From: Candidatus Protochlamydia amoebophila UWE25
GTDB taxonomy: Bacteria > Chlamydiota > Chlamydiia > Chlamydiales > Parachlamydiaceae
Direction of reading: 5' to 3'
Assembly (NCBI RefSeq): GCF_000011565.2
Contig: NC_005861.2
Span: forward strand, 682,001-746,000
DNA: 64,000 bases
Made by a program: the position numbers and the translations under genes. The notes under the pieces are model-generated. The model was not told the DNA's origin and did no database searches. It saw only the letters and a list, made by a program, of their open reading frames with translations. Below are positions 54,152-63,812 of the stretch, piece by piece (position 1 is the stretch's first letter; each line of letters opens with the position of its first letter).

Positions 54152-56374
54152 TTAGATGACAACCTTAAATCCTTGCTCATAAATTGGCCCCCCTTTACCA
54201 ATCGGAAGTTTTCCTAAGAAAAAATCACGATAAATTTTTAAGCCTTGTTCAGCTTTTTGAATGCAATAGTAACAATTACTGATCCATTCAGATCCTTGGA
54301 TTGTTCCTGAATGAAGATTGCACTCAAATCGAGAACTCAGCTTTTGTTGCCAATAATCAGGTTCTCCAAAAAGAAGAATGGGTGTGGAGTTGACCGACCC
54401 CACTTTTCTTCTCACTTCCTCAAGAGAAAATTCAAAGTCAGTTCCGATCCCACCCATTAAAAAAATAGGAAAGTCTAGATGAAAATCAGCCTGCCTTTCC
54501 ACTAATTTATCAAGTCGGTAAGTCATTTTAGCTTCGACAAAAGGGTTTTGAAGCTGTTCATTAACAACAGATCCATCTTTAGCTCTAAAATCGGCGATAT
54601 TAGCACATGATAGAATACGTAGATCTTTTGCGACCCTGTTGCCAACTTCCATCGCTCCAGGCCCTCCACCCGTGACTAATGCTAAAGGAGTATTTTTATG
54701 GAGTAAAGGATGTTGCATTTCCGTACGCATTTCTAAGACTCCAGCTAACAAGTGATGAAGCTCCTGTTCAAAGTCCCCAGCTAATAAATTTGAGCCATAA
54801 ATCCCAAAAACAGTGGATTTTAAAAATATATCTACGTGAGCTAAAGGAACAAAAAAACCTGTATCGCGATCTGGTTTTTGAAGGTATTGCAAAATTTGTC
54901 CTGTCGCTTCATCCACCCAAAAAACGGGAATAGCGAATTTTTCAAGGTCATGCAGAAGAGCTCTATCTTCTGCAGAGAAAAAATCTTTATGGGATAAGGA
55001 GGGGTATTGGAAGTAAATTCCTTTTAAACATCTTTGAACTTGATCGCTTAACAACATCCTTTTCATTAAGGGAGAAGGGAAGTAACGAGTTAATAGTATT
55101 CCCTGGCTCGTAATCAAACCGCTGTCAATTGCTTTAAGAAATGGGTAAGAGGGCTGTTGTTCAATATAACGCTCGACCATTAAAGCTTGACGAGTTCCAT
55201 GAAAAGCTCCTGGAAATTCGTGGGTTCTTGTTTCTCTTGTAATCCAATCCGATTCTTTCAAAGATTTTAGCTGTTGCCCTTTTACAATAAATACGGCTGC
55301 TCTATTTTCAACAGGTTGGGGAGCAGTCGAAAAAGCTTCAAACAGAGTTTTGCTGTCTTCCAAACACGTTTGTAGTTGATCTCTATCTGAAAAAAAAACA
55401 TGTTCACGGTAAGGTTCTAAAGTATAAAATTCTAACGGAATATCGGTGATTTCTCTTTTACTACTTCCAAATAATTCATAAATATCTCCAGAGGCAAATG
55501 TATCAGGTTGAAGAATAGAGGCCGAAGTGTGATGATAACCTGGTGATAAAAGATTATCGACAACTCTAGCAAATACTGTACGAATATGGAGCGGCAATGT
55601 GCGGACAAGCAAAATTTCATCTTCAGAAACGTTGCGAGTCATCATTGGATTCCATTCTTGATGTAAACGTAACATGTCGCGCATTTTAGTGTTTGTTACA
55701 AGGGCTTTTGCCAAAGTCGGAAGGAATCCTGTAATTGAAGGATCGTAAGTAACGCGTCCATTTTGAAGAGTTAAATAAACTATTGTTCGTCCATCTAATT
55801 TATCCAAAATAAGGTCATTGCTTCCATGCAAACCTCCTAAAGATAAAAGGGGCTTACCTCTTCTATCAGATCGCCCAAACATTCGACTTAAATAATCCGG
55901 ATCTCTCACACGACGTCTTTCATCAGCCGCAAATAATTTTCCGAGTGAACTTCCTATTTCTAATAATTTTAACATTTCAATTGCAATAGGACCGATCGCA
56001 TTGAGTTTAGTATGGACTTGAGCACATAAGTTCTTTTTGTCTAATTCAAAATTTAATCCAATTCCATCCAAACCTAATTGTGCAAGAGTGCTTTTAATAT
56101 TAAACAAAATCAAATGGGGGTCGATCTGGAAACCGACAAAATGCGGAGAGATATTTTGGATAAATACTGTTGCTTCAGCAGTTTTTTCATTAATTCGGTT
56201 AAGGTTTGTGATCGAGCCATCAGGGGTAGCTAAATCGTAATGATAGAAGTCAATATTACTTTCCATAGCCATTTTATGTTTTTTTAATTCATTTTGATTA
56301 GAGGGGGATTTATCTGAGCTGTCCATAACATTTAAATTAAAGCAACTTTTTGTCAATTCATTGTTTTTTAACAT
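54152..56374 (-). CDS. Large protein with C-terminal LOG (lysine decarboxylase-like) domain
   Basis: The product is 740 aa. The last third has the LOG/TIGR00730 signatures: VFGIYGSNL, VTGGGPGAMEVGNRVA (GGGPGAME 569-576) and LMGGIGTDFEFSLEEVRR (641-648, in place of PGGxGTxxE). Known members cleave nucleoside 5'-monophosphates. The N-terminal 500 residues have no recognised domain. ATG 56374 lacks a clear ribosome site, and ATG codons further in (about residues 17 or 35) are possible. The gene is convergent with the duplicated module and stands alone. This long form with an extra N-terminal domain may be typical of chlamydiae, from memory only. Confidence 0.72.
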   Translation of the reverse strand: MLKNNELTKSCFNLNVMDSSDKSPSNQNELKKHKMAMESNIDFYHYDLATPDGSITNLNRINEKTAEATVFIQNISPHFVGFQIDPHLILFNIKSTLAQLGLDGIGLNFELDKKNLCAQVHTKLNAIGPIAIEMLKLLEIGSSLGKLFAADERRRVRDPDYLSRMFGRSDRRGKPLLSLGGLHGSNDLILDKLDGRTIVYLTLQNGRVTYDPSITGFLPTLAKALVTNTKMRDMLRLHQEWNPMMTRNVSEDEILLVRTLPLHIRTVFARVVDNLLSPGYHHTSASILQPDTFASGDIYELFGSSKREITDIPLEFYTLEPYREHVFFSDRDQLQTCLEDSKTLFEAFSTAPQPVENRAAVFIVKGQQLKSLKESDWITRETRTHEFPGAFHGTRQALMVERYIEQQPSYPFLKAIDSGLITSQGILLTRYFPSPLMKRMLLSDQVQRCLKGIYFQYPSLSHKDFFSAEDRALLHDLEKFAIPVFWVDEATGQILQYLQKPDRDTGFFVPLAHVDIFLKSTVFGIYGSNLLAGDFEQELHHLLAGVLEMRTEMQHPLLHKNTPLALVTGGGPGAMEVGNRVAKDLRILSCANIADFRAKDGSVVNEQLQNPFVEAKMTYRLDKLVERQADFHLDFPIFLMGGIGTDFEFSLEEVRRKVGSVNSTPILLFGEPDYWQQKLSSRFECNLHSGTIQGSEWISNCYYCIQKAEQGLKIYRDFFLGKLPIGKGGPIYEQGFKVVI

Positions 56375-56851
56375 TCTATTTAATTTTCTTGCCCAACTAA
56401 ATTTTTTATTTTTGTTCCTATTTTGTATGCCTATAAAAGCTTAAAGTCTGCTTCTAAGCTTTTTAAAATTGTGGAGTAGTTGTTTATACCTTTAATAAAA
56501 AAATAAATTTACATAGGGAGGTGAAAGTGTAAAGCTAATGAATTAGGAACTATTGTAAATAGAAATGAGTTTAAAGCTTTTATTTTAAGCAAGTTGATTC
56601 CTAAATTCATAGGGGATGATAATGGGAAGTTCATGATTGAAAAGAAGTTGCTATTGCTGCTGTTTTGTTCATAAAGATAAAAAAAAGAGTCTTAATGTAG
56701 AGACTCGAACAAGTTTTTAGGAAAGGATAGATAGAGCTTTTTTCTAAAATATTATTCTGCCATAATTATTTTTTATGTTTTTTTATGGTCTTTATCTGCT
56801 GCGAATTTTAATTAGAAAAGTTTTCGACTAGATAGGCTTAAGTGAGATAAT
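56375..56851. other. Intergenic region of about 480 bp
   Basis: Spacer between the divergent LOG-domain and MYG1 genes. It holds one hairpin (arms GAGTCT/AGACTC at 56687-56706) but no gene. Confidence 0.5.
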
Positions 56852-57724
56852 ATGCAGAAAAACCCAAGAAGCTGTGGCACGCATGATGGAACATTTCATG
56901 CAGATGAAGTTACCGCATGTGCTTTGTTAATGCTTTTTGATTTGATTGATGAAAATAAGATCATTCGCACACGTGATTTACAAATTTTAAATACATGCGA
57001 ATATATTTGTGATGTAGGAGGTATTTATGATCCTTCTCAAAAAATTTTTGATCATCATCAAGTAGATTATCAAGGGCCTATGAGTAGTGCGGGAATGATT
57101 CTCAAATATTTAAAGCATCTTGAACGATTGAAACCCAATGAATACGAGCTTTTTAACGCATCTTTAGTCATGGGAATAGACGCTCATGATAATGGAAGAG
57201 ATCCTTTGATTCCTGGATATTGCTCAATTTCTCACATTGTTTCTAATTTCACGCCTATTCATTACGATTGTGCTCATGAAGAGCAAGATCAAGCTTTTCA
57301 TAAAGCTCTAAAATTTGTTTATGAACATTTAGATCGTTTATGGGAACGATTTAAATATACTCAATCTTGCCGTGAAATTATTGCTGAATGCATGAATAAA
57401 TCAAAAGAATGTTTAATGTTTGATCAAAATTTGCCTTGGCTTGAAATTTTCTTTGAGTTGAAAGGAGAAGAGCATCCGGCATTATTTGTAATTATGCCTT
57501 CAGGTCCTCATTGGAAGTTAAGAGGAATTCCTCCTTCTTACCAAGATCGAATGAAAGTTCGTTTACCACAACCCAAAGAATGGGCTGGGTTATTAGAGGA
57601 AGACCTAAAAAGGGTTTCGGGTATTCCGGGTGCAGTTTTTTGCCATAAAGGGCGTTTTATATCGGTTTGGGAAACAAAAGAAGATGCATTGAAAGCTTTA
57701 GATTACACCTTAAAGTATACTTAG
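56852..57724 (+). CDS. MYG1/UPF0160 family protein (DHH-like phosphoesterase)
   Basis: The product is 290 aa. The start GTHDGTFHADEVTACALL carries the conserved metal-binding His and Asp of MYG1. It is followed by the Asp-rich VGGIYDPSQKIFDHHQ (DHH motif) and MGIDAHDNG. The C-terminal half includes MPSGPHWKLRGIP and PGAVFCHKGRFISV. The family is related to DHH phosphoesterases; eukaryotic MYG1 is a 3'-5' RNA exonuclease. It begins a four-gene plus-strand run. The ribosome site is weak. Confidence 0.92.
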   Translation: MQKNPRSCGTHDGTFHADEVTACALLMLFDLIDENKIIRTRDLQILNTCEYICDVGGIYDPSQKIFDHHQVDYQGPMSSAGMILKYLKHLERLKPNEYELFNASLVMGIDAHDNGRDPLIPGYCSISHIVSNFTPIHYDCAHEEQDQAFHKALKFVYEHLDRLWERFKYTQSCREIIAECMNKSKECLMFDQNLPWLEIFFELKGEEHPALFVIMPSGPHWKLRGIPPSYQDRMKVRLPQPKEWAGLLEEDLKRVSGIPGAVFCHKGRFISVWETKEDALKALDYTLKYT

Positions 57725-57737
57725 GAGATTTTAATTG

Positions 57738-58073
57738 ATGACGACAGTATTCGGAAAAATTATTAAAGGCGAGCTTTCAGCAGAAAAAGTTTTTGAAAAT
57801 GAACGCATTATGGTCATCAAAGATCTTTATCCAGTCGCTCCAGTCCACTTACTTATTATTCCCAAAAAAGAAATTCCGAATTTACAGTCTATCCAACAAG
57901 AAGATCTTGAACTCGTGAGCGAAATCGTAGTCATTGCTCAGCAACTTGCCAAGCAATTTAATATTGAAGAAGGGTATCGGTTGGTCACAAATAATGGAAC
58001 GATGGCTGGGCAGGTTATTTTTCATTTGCATTTCCATTTAATTGGAGGACGTCAATTAGGAAGCTTGGGATAA
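57738..58073 (+). CDS. HIT family nucleotide hydrolase (HINT-like)
   Basis: The product is 111 aa from ATG 57738. A TTG at 57735 is also possible; the AGGAG ribosome site lies at 57723-57727. The HIT triad motif HLHFHLIGG is near the C-terminus, with FGKIIKGELSAEKVFEN as the usual start. These proteins hydrolyse AMP-linked substrates in the cytoplasm. It follows MYG1 closely and is likely co-transcribed. Confidence 0.95.
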   Translation: MTTVFGKIIKGELSAEKVFENERIMVIKDLYPVAPVHLLIIPKKEIPNLQSIQQEDLELVSEIVVIAQQLAKQFNIEEGYRLVTNNGTMAGQVIFHLHFHLIGGRQLGSLG

Positions 58074-58154
58074 CTTTTTCAAAAATCTATCCATTTGGAT
58101 GATTCCCGAATTATTTTAATTTGGGTTTAAATATAAAAAAGTTTAGAAACTATT

Positions 58155-58724
58155 ATGATCTTACCTATTAACTTAGAGCGATCTCAAACAGCTTTGTTGA
58201 TCATTGATATGCAAGATAAGATATTTGCGACAGTTGATCATGGAGTAGATGTATTGAAAGCTATTTTTAAAACGATCAAAGGTTTTCAAGCACTTCAAAT
58301 CCCAATTTTTATTTCTGAGCAATATCCTCAAGGGTTAGGAGAAACTTTAATGGATTTGAAATCTCTTCTCAGAGACCAATATTCTCCATGGGTGAAAACG
58401 ACTTTTTCTTGTTTGGATGACTCTATTATAAAAAAATATATCGAAAAATCTTACATTCAACAATGGGTCATTGTCGGTCTTGAAGCTCATATTTGTATTT
58501 TGCAAACAGCTAAAGGGCTTTTGCAAGCTGGAAAGCAAGTCATTGTTTTAAATGATGCGATTGCATCTCGTTCTATCTATAATTTTTCTATTGCAATTGC
58601 CGAAATGAGAGATTTGGGAATTCGAATTAGTAGTTCCGAAACAATTCTTTTTGAGTTGTTAAAAGATTCCAAACAACCCGAATTTAAATCAATTAGTCAA
58701 ATGATTAAGTCTTGTGAATGTTAA
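58155..58724 (+). CDS. Isochorismatase-like cysteine hydrolase
   Basis: The product is 189 aa. The catalytic triad of the family is seen: Asp in LLIIDMQDKIF, Lys in SPWVKTTFS, and Cys in VGLEAHICILQTA. It is closest to the YcaC-like group of uncertain substrate. The end overlaps the HEAT-repeat gene by 7 bp, so the two are translated together. Start ATG 58155 follows AAAGTTTAGAAAC, a weak site. Confidence 0.9.
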   Translation: MILPINLERSQTALLIIDMQDKIFATVDHGVDVLKAIFKTIKGFQALQIPIFISEQYPQGLGETLMDLKSLLRDQYSPWVKTTFSCLDDSIIKKYIEKSYIQQWVIVGLEAHICILQTAKGLLQAGKQVIVLNDAIASRSIYNFSIAIAEMRDLGIRISSSETILFELLKDSKQPEFKSISQMIKSCEC

Positions 58725-60460
58725 TGCTCAGATCTATTTTGTTAACTTTTTTGGTTCTTTATTTCTTGCAGATTTTCGGAGCTGAAAAAGAGGAAATTCA
58801 GAGGGTCGTTCGCCGTATTGAAGCTCATCTGCATATTCAAGATACCCCTTCCGCTTACTTTGAAGCTAAACAAGCGATAGCTTCTTATTCTAGTTCTCAA
58901 AGCATTCATGAAGTTTATATTAAGGCAACAGCGCGTTCTGGTTACGAAAAAGAAATGCTTTGTGCTTGGCAAAACTATTTTAAGCAATTTCCAAATCAAA
59001 TAGAAAATCGAGAATTAATAGAAGAAATGGCTTGGGGGGTTTTAGGCAAGGCCGCTCAATCTCATTCATTAATTACTCGGCACCTTGCTTTATTGGCAGC
59101 TTTTTTCTGTAAGGATACTAAAGGAGTAGAAATTCTTTTTCAGGGCATGCAAGATTCAAATTATGCGATCAGAGCCTTTGCTGTGAAATTGTCCAGCCAT
59201 TTACACGATGACAAATTAATAAAATCAGTTAAAGAACTTTTTCGAAATGAGAAAGTTAGGTTAGTTAAACATGAAGTGATCAAAGCAATTGGGAAAATGA
59301 AAATACTAGAATTAAAAGAAGAGTTAGAATTTTTAATTAGTTCAGAGCAAAGTCTTTCCGAAGAAAAAGCCTTAGCTATCGAGTCTCTAGTTGCTTTATT
59401 GAATTCTTTAAAAAGAGAAGAAGTCGTTCGTTTAATTCAAAGCGATCGAGTCGGTTTGCGTTTAGTGGCTTGTCAGGCTATTGCTCATTTTCAATCTCAA
59501 CGGGATGTCGACCAATTGTTAATCTTAACAAATGATTATCATCCCCAGGTGAAAATGGCTAGCTATCAAGCAATGGGCTTGCTTAAGTCGAAAGAGCAAA
59601 ATGATAGTGTTATAGAAGCTGCTCGAAAGGGAATAAAAGATGATCATTTTAAAGTTGCATTGTCTGCTGCCTGGTTATTATTGCTCTATCATCCAAACGA
59701 AGCTAAAGAAGTTTTTCAATGTTACTTATTAAGCGATAAACCCGAAGTCCGTTTGACGGCTTCAGCTGCTTTAGCTTTAGCAGGTAGAGCAGGTATAGAT
59801 TTGGCTTCGCAATTTCTTGAAAATCATCAAGATCCCTATATCCGTCTCAATCTTGCTTGTGGATTAGTCAAACAAAGATGTTGTTTGAAACAAGCTGCTC
59901 AAGTCATCAAGCAAGTCTTGCTTTCGCAAAAAGATAAGTTTTGTGAAATTGAGTGTGGAATATTTAAATCGATTGCAGGTTGTCATTATAGTCGATCTGA
60001 AAAAATAACAGAAAATCCAGAAATGAATAATCAGCTTCTTCGTTTAGAGTTATTCAATATTCTATCGATTTTAAAAGAACCTAATACACAAAATGCGATA
60101 CGAGAATTTTTATCAGAAAGAAACTGGGGCATTACGGGTGCCGCTGCCGCCTTACTTTTAACAGAAGGTGATGAAGAGTCTATTGAAGTGGTATTGGAAC
60201 TTCTTAAAGACCCCTGCACCAAAGTACGAATACAGGCCGCTTTAGTTTTATCAATATGGTCACACGAAGAAGATCCTATTCATGTTTTACAGGAAGAGTA
60301 TTTAAATAGTGATCGGGAAACAAAAGCAAAAATCTTAGAGGGCATTGGACGGATTGGATCTATGAAATCTATTCCATTTTTAATTGAAACTTTAAAAGAA
60401 CCTTCTCAAACGTTACGCTTAATTGCAGCAATGGCATTAATTCAATCCCTGAATAACTAA
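58718..60460 (+). CDS. HEAT-repeat protein with signal peptide
   Basis: The product is 580 aa. A hydrophobic N-terminus (RSILLTFLVLYFLQIFGA) looks like a signal peptide. The rest is built of about 12 helical HEAT-like repeats, for example YAIRAFAVKLSSHL, EVRLTASAALALAG, and CTKVRIQAALVLS, with the characteristic paired-helix Ala/Leu pattern. It probably acts as a scaffold in the periplasm; partner unknown. Start ATG 58718 (or 58724) lies in the end of the isochorismatase-like gene. Confidence 0.85.
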   Translation: MLMLRSILLTFLVLYFLQIFGAEKEEIQRVVRRIEAHLHIQDTPSAYFEAKQAIASYSSSQSIHEVYIKATARSGYEKEMLCAWQNYFKQFPNQIENRELIEEMAWGVLGKAAQSHSLITRHLALLAAFFCKDTKGVEILFQGMQDSNYAIRAFAVKLSSHLHDDKLIKSVKELFRNEKVRLVKHEVIKAIGKMKILELKEELEFLISSEQSLSEEKALAIESLVALLNSLKREEVVRLIQSDRVGLRLVACQAIAHFQSQRDVDQLLILTNDYHPQVKMASYQAMGLLKSKEQNDSVIEAARKGIKDDHFKVALSAAWLLLLYHPNEAKEVFQCYLLSDKPEVRLTASAALALAGRAGIDLASQFLENHQDPYIRLNLACGLVKQRCCLKQAAQVIKQVLLSQKDKFCEIECGIFKSIAGCHYSRSEKITENPEMNNQLLRLELFNILSILKEPNTQNAIREFLSERNWGITGAAAALLLTEGDEESIEVVLELLKDPCTKVRIQAALVLSIWSHEEDPIHVLQEEYLNSDRETKAKILEGIGRIGSMKSIPFLIETLKEPSQTLRLIAAMALIQSLNN

Positions 60461-60500
60461 ATTAATTCTAGTGCATTTAACATCCCTAGGGGAAATTTAA

Positions 60501-60578
60501 ATGAATATCCGTTTATGGCATTTTGAAACCCTTACTTATTATTTACTAGAGGAATTTCCTATTCAGCAAAATACATAA
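60501..60578 (+). other. Tiny open frame with a ribosome site (25 codons)
   Basis: ATG 60501 follows AGGGGAAAT and encodes a 25-residue peptide (IRLWHFETLTYYLLEEF core) before TAA at 60576. It is the only coding signal in the 210 bp between the HEAT-repeat gene and the ABC fusion. It may be a leader peptide, a gene scrap or chance. Confidence 0.25.
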
Positions 60579-60671
60579 ATTATAAAATCATTTATCGATA
60601 CTCTTATCTTTATCCTATTTTGTTGAAAAAAATTAGTTAAAAGATGCCTTTCTATTCAGATTATTATAAAT

Positions 60672-62357
60672 ATGAAAAATATCTTGATCGTCACTTGTAC
60701 GTTCCTTTTCATTTTGTTTGTTTGGGAATTTTTTAGTTATTTTAATCCGAATTTGATTTGGGTATTACCTCCACCTTCTCAGATATTTAATCAATTAATA
60801 GAAAAACCGGATTGTTTTCTCTTTCACACTGGTGTAACCCTCAAAGAGATTTTAGGAGGATTCGCCCTTGCATTTAGCGTGGCTTTCCCCCTTGCTTGGA
60901 TCATGGATCATTTTTCGATTGCTCGCAATTTCTTACAGCCATTTTTTGTGATTATACAATGTATTCCTATGTTTACCTTAGCCCCCATCATGATTATGTG
61001 GTTTGGCTGGAGCTACATTGCTATCGCTATACCCACTGCTTTAATGATTTTTTTTCCGCTGACAATTACCCTTTTTCAAGGTTTACGTTCAGTTCCTAAA
61101 GAATTGACTGATTATTTTATGATTAATCATGCAACTCATTGGCAGATATTTTGCAAATTAAAATTGCCTTGGTCTCTTCCTCATCTATTTAGTGGGTTGC
61201 GACTATCAGCTGCTATTGCAGGAATAGCGGCTATCGCAGGTGAATGGGCAGGAGCCCAAAATGGGTTAGGTGTTTTAATGGTTGAGAGTAGAAGAGACAT
61301 GGATTTAGCAACAAATTTTGCAGCCCTGTTTTGTCTGACATTGCTTAGCTATTTGATCTATTCTATAATTCTTTTGATAGAATATTTTATTTTAAAAAAA
61401 AGATTTTTTAAAATTTTGAAAGCGCACTTTACCTATTCTAGGTTAACTTATTCTATTGTGTTTGTGTTTTTTGTGGGATGTGGAATTTTGATGGGATGCC
61501 ATCGACAAGCTTCTTCCAAACCTCCTGTTAGACTTGTTTTAGATTGGTTACCAAATCCTAATCATATTCCTTTTTATGTGGGTATTCATAAGGGTTTCTT
61601 TCAAGAACATCACATTAACATTTCGATTAAGAAAATGCAGGAGCCTGGCCATGCTACATCTTATTTATTATTAGACCAGTGTGAATTGGCGTTAGCCTAT
61701 ATGCCTCATACTATCCGTGTCGAACAAAAAAAAGGTGAGGTTGAGCCGATTGGAATTCTTATTCAAGAACCTCTAAATGCTTTGATTGTTCGTGAGGGAG
61801 GAGAAATCCATGATTTAACCGATTTGAATGGAAAAATGCTTGGGTTTTGTACGGGTGGTAAAGAAGCTGCAAGTTTAAATAAGCTATTAGCAAATGCTTC
61901 TATAGCAGTAAAAGGGTGTCTAAATGTTAATTGTGATTTGATTACCCCACTTAGAACTAAAAATATAGATGTTATTTATGGTGCTTACTGGAATATTGAA
62001 ACTGAACATTTAAAAAGCCTGGGTATACGCACACGTTATTTTAAGCTAACGGAACTTGGAATGCCCACTTATTATGAATTGATTGTTTTAGCTAAAACTA
62101 AAACAATTTATACAGAAGATGAATTTGTTCAATTGTTTAAAAAAGGATTACAAAAAAGTATTAACTATTCTAGATTACATCCAAACGAAGCTTTTGAAAT
62201 CTATGCCCTTTATCAGCAAAATAAAAGTATACAGACACTTACGTGGGAAAGAGAAGCTTGGAAAAAAACCATTCCTGTTTTAGCTGAGCAGCAAGAGGTT
62301 TCACCCATGATATGGAACACTTTTCAGGAGTGGTTAAGGATTAATCAATTATTATAA
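60672..62357 (+). CDS. ABC transporter permease fused to Thi5/ThiY-like substrate-binding protein
   Basis: The product is 561 aa. Residues 1-245 form an ABC permease of the ThiX/SsuC type: about six membrane helices, with the EAA-loop region YFMINHATHWQIFCKLKLPW and LPHLFSGLRLS. A further helix ends in LMGC (273-276), a fossil lipobox. Residues about 285-561 are an NMT1/THI5-like binding domain, starting VRLVLDWLPNPNHIPFYVG and including TGGKEAASLNKL. In separate-gene systems these parts (ThiX and ThiY) import the pyrimidine precursor of thiamine, or related compounds. The one-piece fusion is unusual. The ATPase may be the truncated gene at the right edge. Confidence 0.85.
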   Translation: MKNILIVTCTFLFILFVWEFFSYFNPNLIWVLPPPSQIFNQLIEKPDCFLFHTGVTLKEILGGFALAFSVAFPLAWIMDHFSIARNFLQPFFVIIQCIPMFTLAPIMIMWFGWSYIAIAIPTALMIFFPLTITLFQGLRSVPKELTDYFMINHATHWQIFCKLKLPWSLPHLFSGLRLSAAIAGIAAIAGEWAGAQNGLGVLMVESRRDMDLATNFAALFCLTLLSYLIYSIILLIEYFILKKRFFKILKAHFTYSRLTYSIVFVFFVGCGILMGCHRQASSKPPVRLVLDWLPNPNHIPFYVGIHKGFFQEHHINISIKKMQEPGHATSYLLLDQCELALAYMPHTIRVEQKKGEVEPIGILIQEPLNALIVREGGEIHDLTDLNGKMLGFCTGGKEAASLNKLLANASIAVKGCLNVNCDLITPLRTKNIDVIYGAYWNIETEHLKSLGIRTRYFKLTELGMPTYYELIVLAKTKTIYTEDEFVQLFKKGLQKSINYSRLHPNEAFEIYALYQQNKSIQTLTWEREAWKKTIPVLAEQQEVSPMIWNTFQEWLRINQLL

Positions 62358-62377
62358 AATTGTTTGGTTGGAATTTT

Positions 62378-63571
62378 ATGGAATTTGAAAAAAAATTAAT
62401 TGAAGTTCAACAACAATTAAAAAAAGAAAAGATCAATGGTTGGCTGCTTTATGATTTTAGGCATAGTAATTCTCTAGCTTATATTTTTTTAGAGATCCCT
62501 GCTTCAAAAATGCTTTCCAGGCGTTTTTTCTATTGGATTCCGAGCTCAGGAGAACCCATCAAAATCGTTCCTCAAATTGAATCCCATACTCTGGATCATT
62601 TACCGGGAATAAAATGGATTTACAAAAGTTGGCAGGAACTAGAAAGCCAGTTGTTTTCTCTGAAACTAGAAAATCATAAAGTTGCTATGGAATATTCTCC
62701 TTTTAATGCTTTGCCTACTCTTTCGAAAGTGGATGCAGGCACAATAGATTTCATGCGAAAAAATGGAGTAGAAGTTGTTAGTTCGGCAAATTTTATTCAA
62801 CGTTATACCTGTGTTTGGAATCCTCAACAACTTCAAAGTCATTTAGAGGCAGCTGAAATATTGAGCTTAATTGTAGACCAAACTTGGAATTTTATTGAGA
62901 AAAAATTAATTACTAGCCAAGCCGTTGATGAATACCAAGTTCAGCAATTTATGCTAAAACTTATGACCGAACACAATTGTGTGACAGCAGATCCTCCCAC
63001 ATGCGCTATCAATGCTAATTCTGCTGATCCCCACTACAGCCCTAAAAAAGGTCAGGCATTGTCTATTCGACCTGGAGACTTCATCTTATTAGATCTTTGG
63101 TGCAAAAAAAATCAACCAAACTCTGTTTATGCAGATATTACAAGAGTTGGTGTGGCTGCAAAAAATGCACAAATAAAACAAAAACATATTTTTAATCTTG
63201 TAAAAGAAACTCGAGATCGAGCAACTCTTTTTATTAAAGAAAATTATGAAGCAGGCCTTTCTATTCAGGGTTGGCAAGTTGATCAACTGTGTAGAGATGT
63301 GCTAAATGAAAAAGGGTATGGTGAATATTTTATTCATCGAACTGGGCACAATATCGGACAAGATGTTCATGGACCTGGAGCTAACTTAGACAATTTTGAA
63401 ACTCGAGATTTTCGGCAGCTAATCCCCGGAACTTGTTTCTCAATTGAACCTGGCATTTATCTTCCTCACGAGTTTGGCGTTCGTTTAGAATACGATGTGT
63501 ATCTCTCTTTTGAAAAGAAAATACAAATCACTGGCGGAATTCAAGAAGAATTAGTTTGCCTAAATTTATGA
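62378..63571 (+). CDS. M24 family metallopeptidase (Xaa-Pro dipeptidase/aminopeptidase-like)
   Basis: The product is 397 aa from ATG 62378; the frame extends to TTG 62360 with no better ribosome site. An N-terminal creatinase-like domain (to about 165) precedes the pita-bread catalytic domain. The metal ligands are present: Asp in ILLDLWC, Asp in YADITRVG, His in RTGHNIGQD, Glu in SIEPGIYLP and Glu in RLEYDVYL. It should cleave peptides with Pro near the N-terminus in the cytoplasm. It follows the ABC fusion by about 20 bp. Confidence 0.92.
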   Translation: MEFEKKLIEVQQQLKKEKINGWLLYDFRHSNSLAYIFLEIPASKMLSRRFFYWIPSSGEPIKIVPQIESHTLDHLPGIKWIYKSWQELESQLFSLKLENHKVAMEYSPFNALPTLSKVDAGTIDFMRKNGVEVVSSANFIQRYTCVWNPQQLQSHLEAAEILSLIVDQTWNFIEKKLITSQAVDEYQVQQFMLKLMTEHNCVTADPPTCAINANSADPHYSPKKGQALSIRPGDFILLDLWCKKNQPNSVYADITRVGVAAKNAQIKQKHIFNLVKETRDRATLFIKENYEAGLSIQGWQVDQLCRDVLNEKGYGEYFIHRTGHNIGQDVHGPGANLDNFETRDFRQLIPGTCFSIEPGIYLPHEFGVRLEYDVYLSFEKKIQITGGIQEELVCLNL

Positions 63572-63618
63572 TAACAAAGAAGAGTCAAAGAATGAGTTAT
63601 GAGTTATAGGAGTAAAAA

Positions 63619-63792
63619 ATGAAAGTACCTCTTTTTTCATTTAAAATGAGTCGATTAGCTTTAATTATATTTTGGCTTATCATTGGGTTAATATTTTTAG
63701 GAATTTATGCTTTTGATTCTTCTTTATTTAATAAGATGAGACAGGCGTCTTATCAAGATACTCCTTACATTAATTTGCCTAGTGGCCCTTAA
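63619..63792 (+). CDS. Small single-helix membrane protein (57 aa)
   Basis: ATG 63619 follows a strong ribosome site (AGGAGT, 7 bp spacing). The peptide has a basic N-terminus (KVPLFSFKMSR), one strong membrane helix (LALIIFWLIIGLIFLGIYA) and a short polar tail ending NLPSGP. No family is recognised. The clean translation signal and helix make it a likely real gene; it follows the M24 gene by about 50 bp. Confidence 0.7.
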   Translation: MKVPLFSFKMSRLALIIFWLIIGLIFLGIYAFDSSLFNKMRQASYQDTPYINLPSGP

Positions 63793-63812
63793 TCGGTAAC
63801 GACAAGTAAGTA

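Noticed and set aside
60461-60671. TPP (THI-box) riboswitch upstream of the ABC permease-binding-protein fusion
   Set aside because: I looked for the conserved CUGAGA and paired stems and did not find them. A covariance-model search would be decisive.
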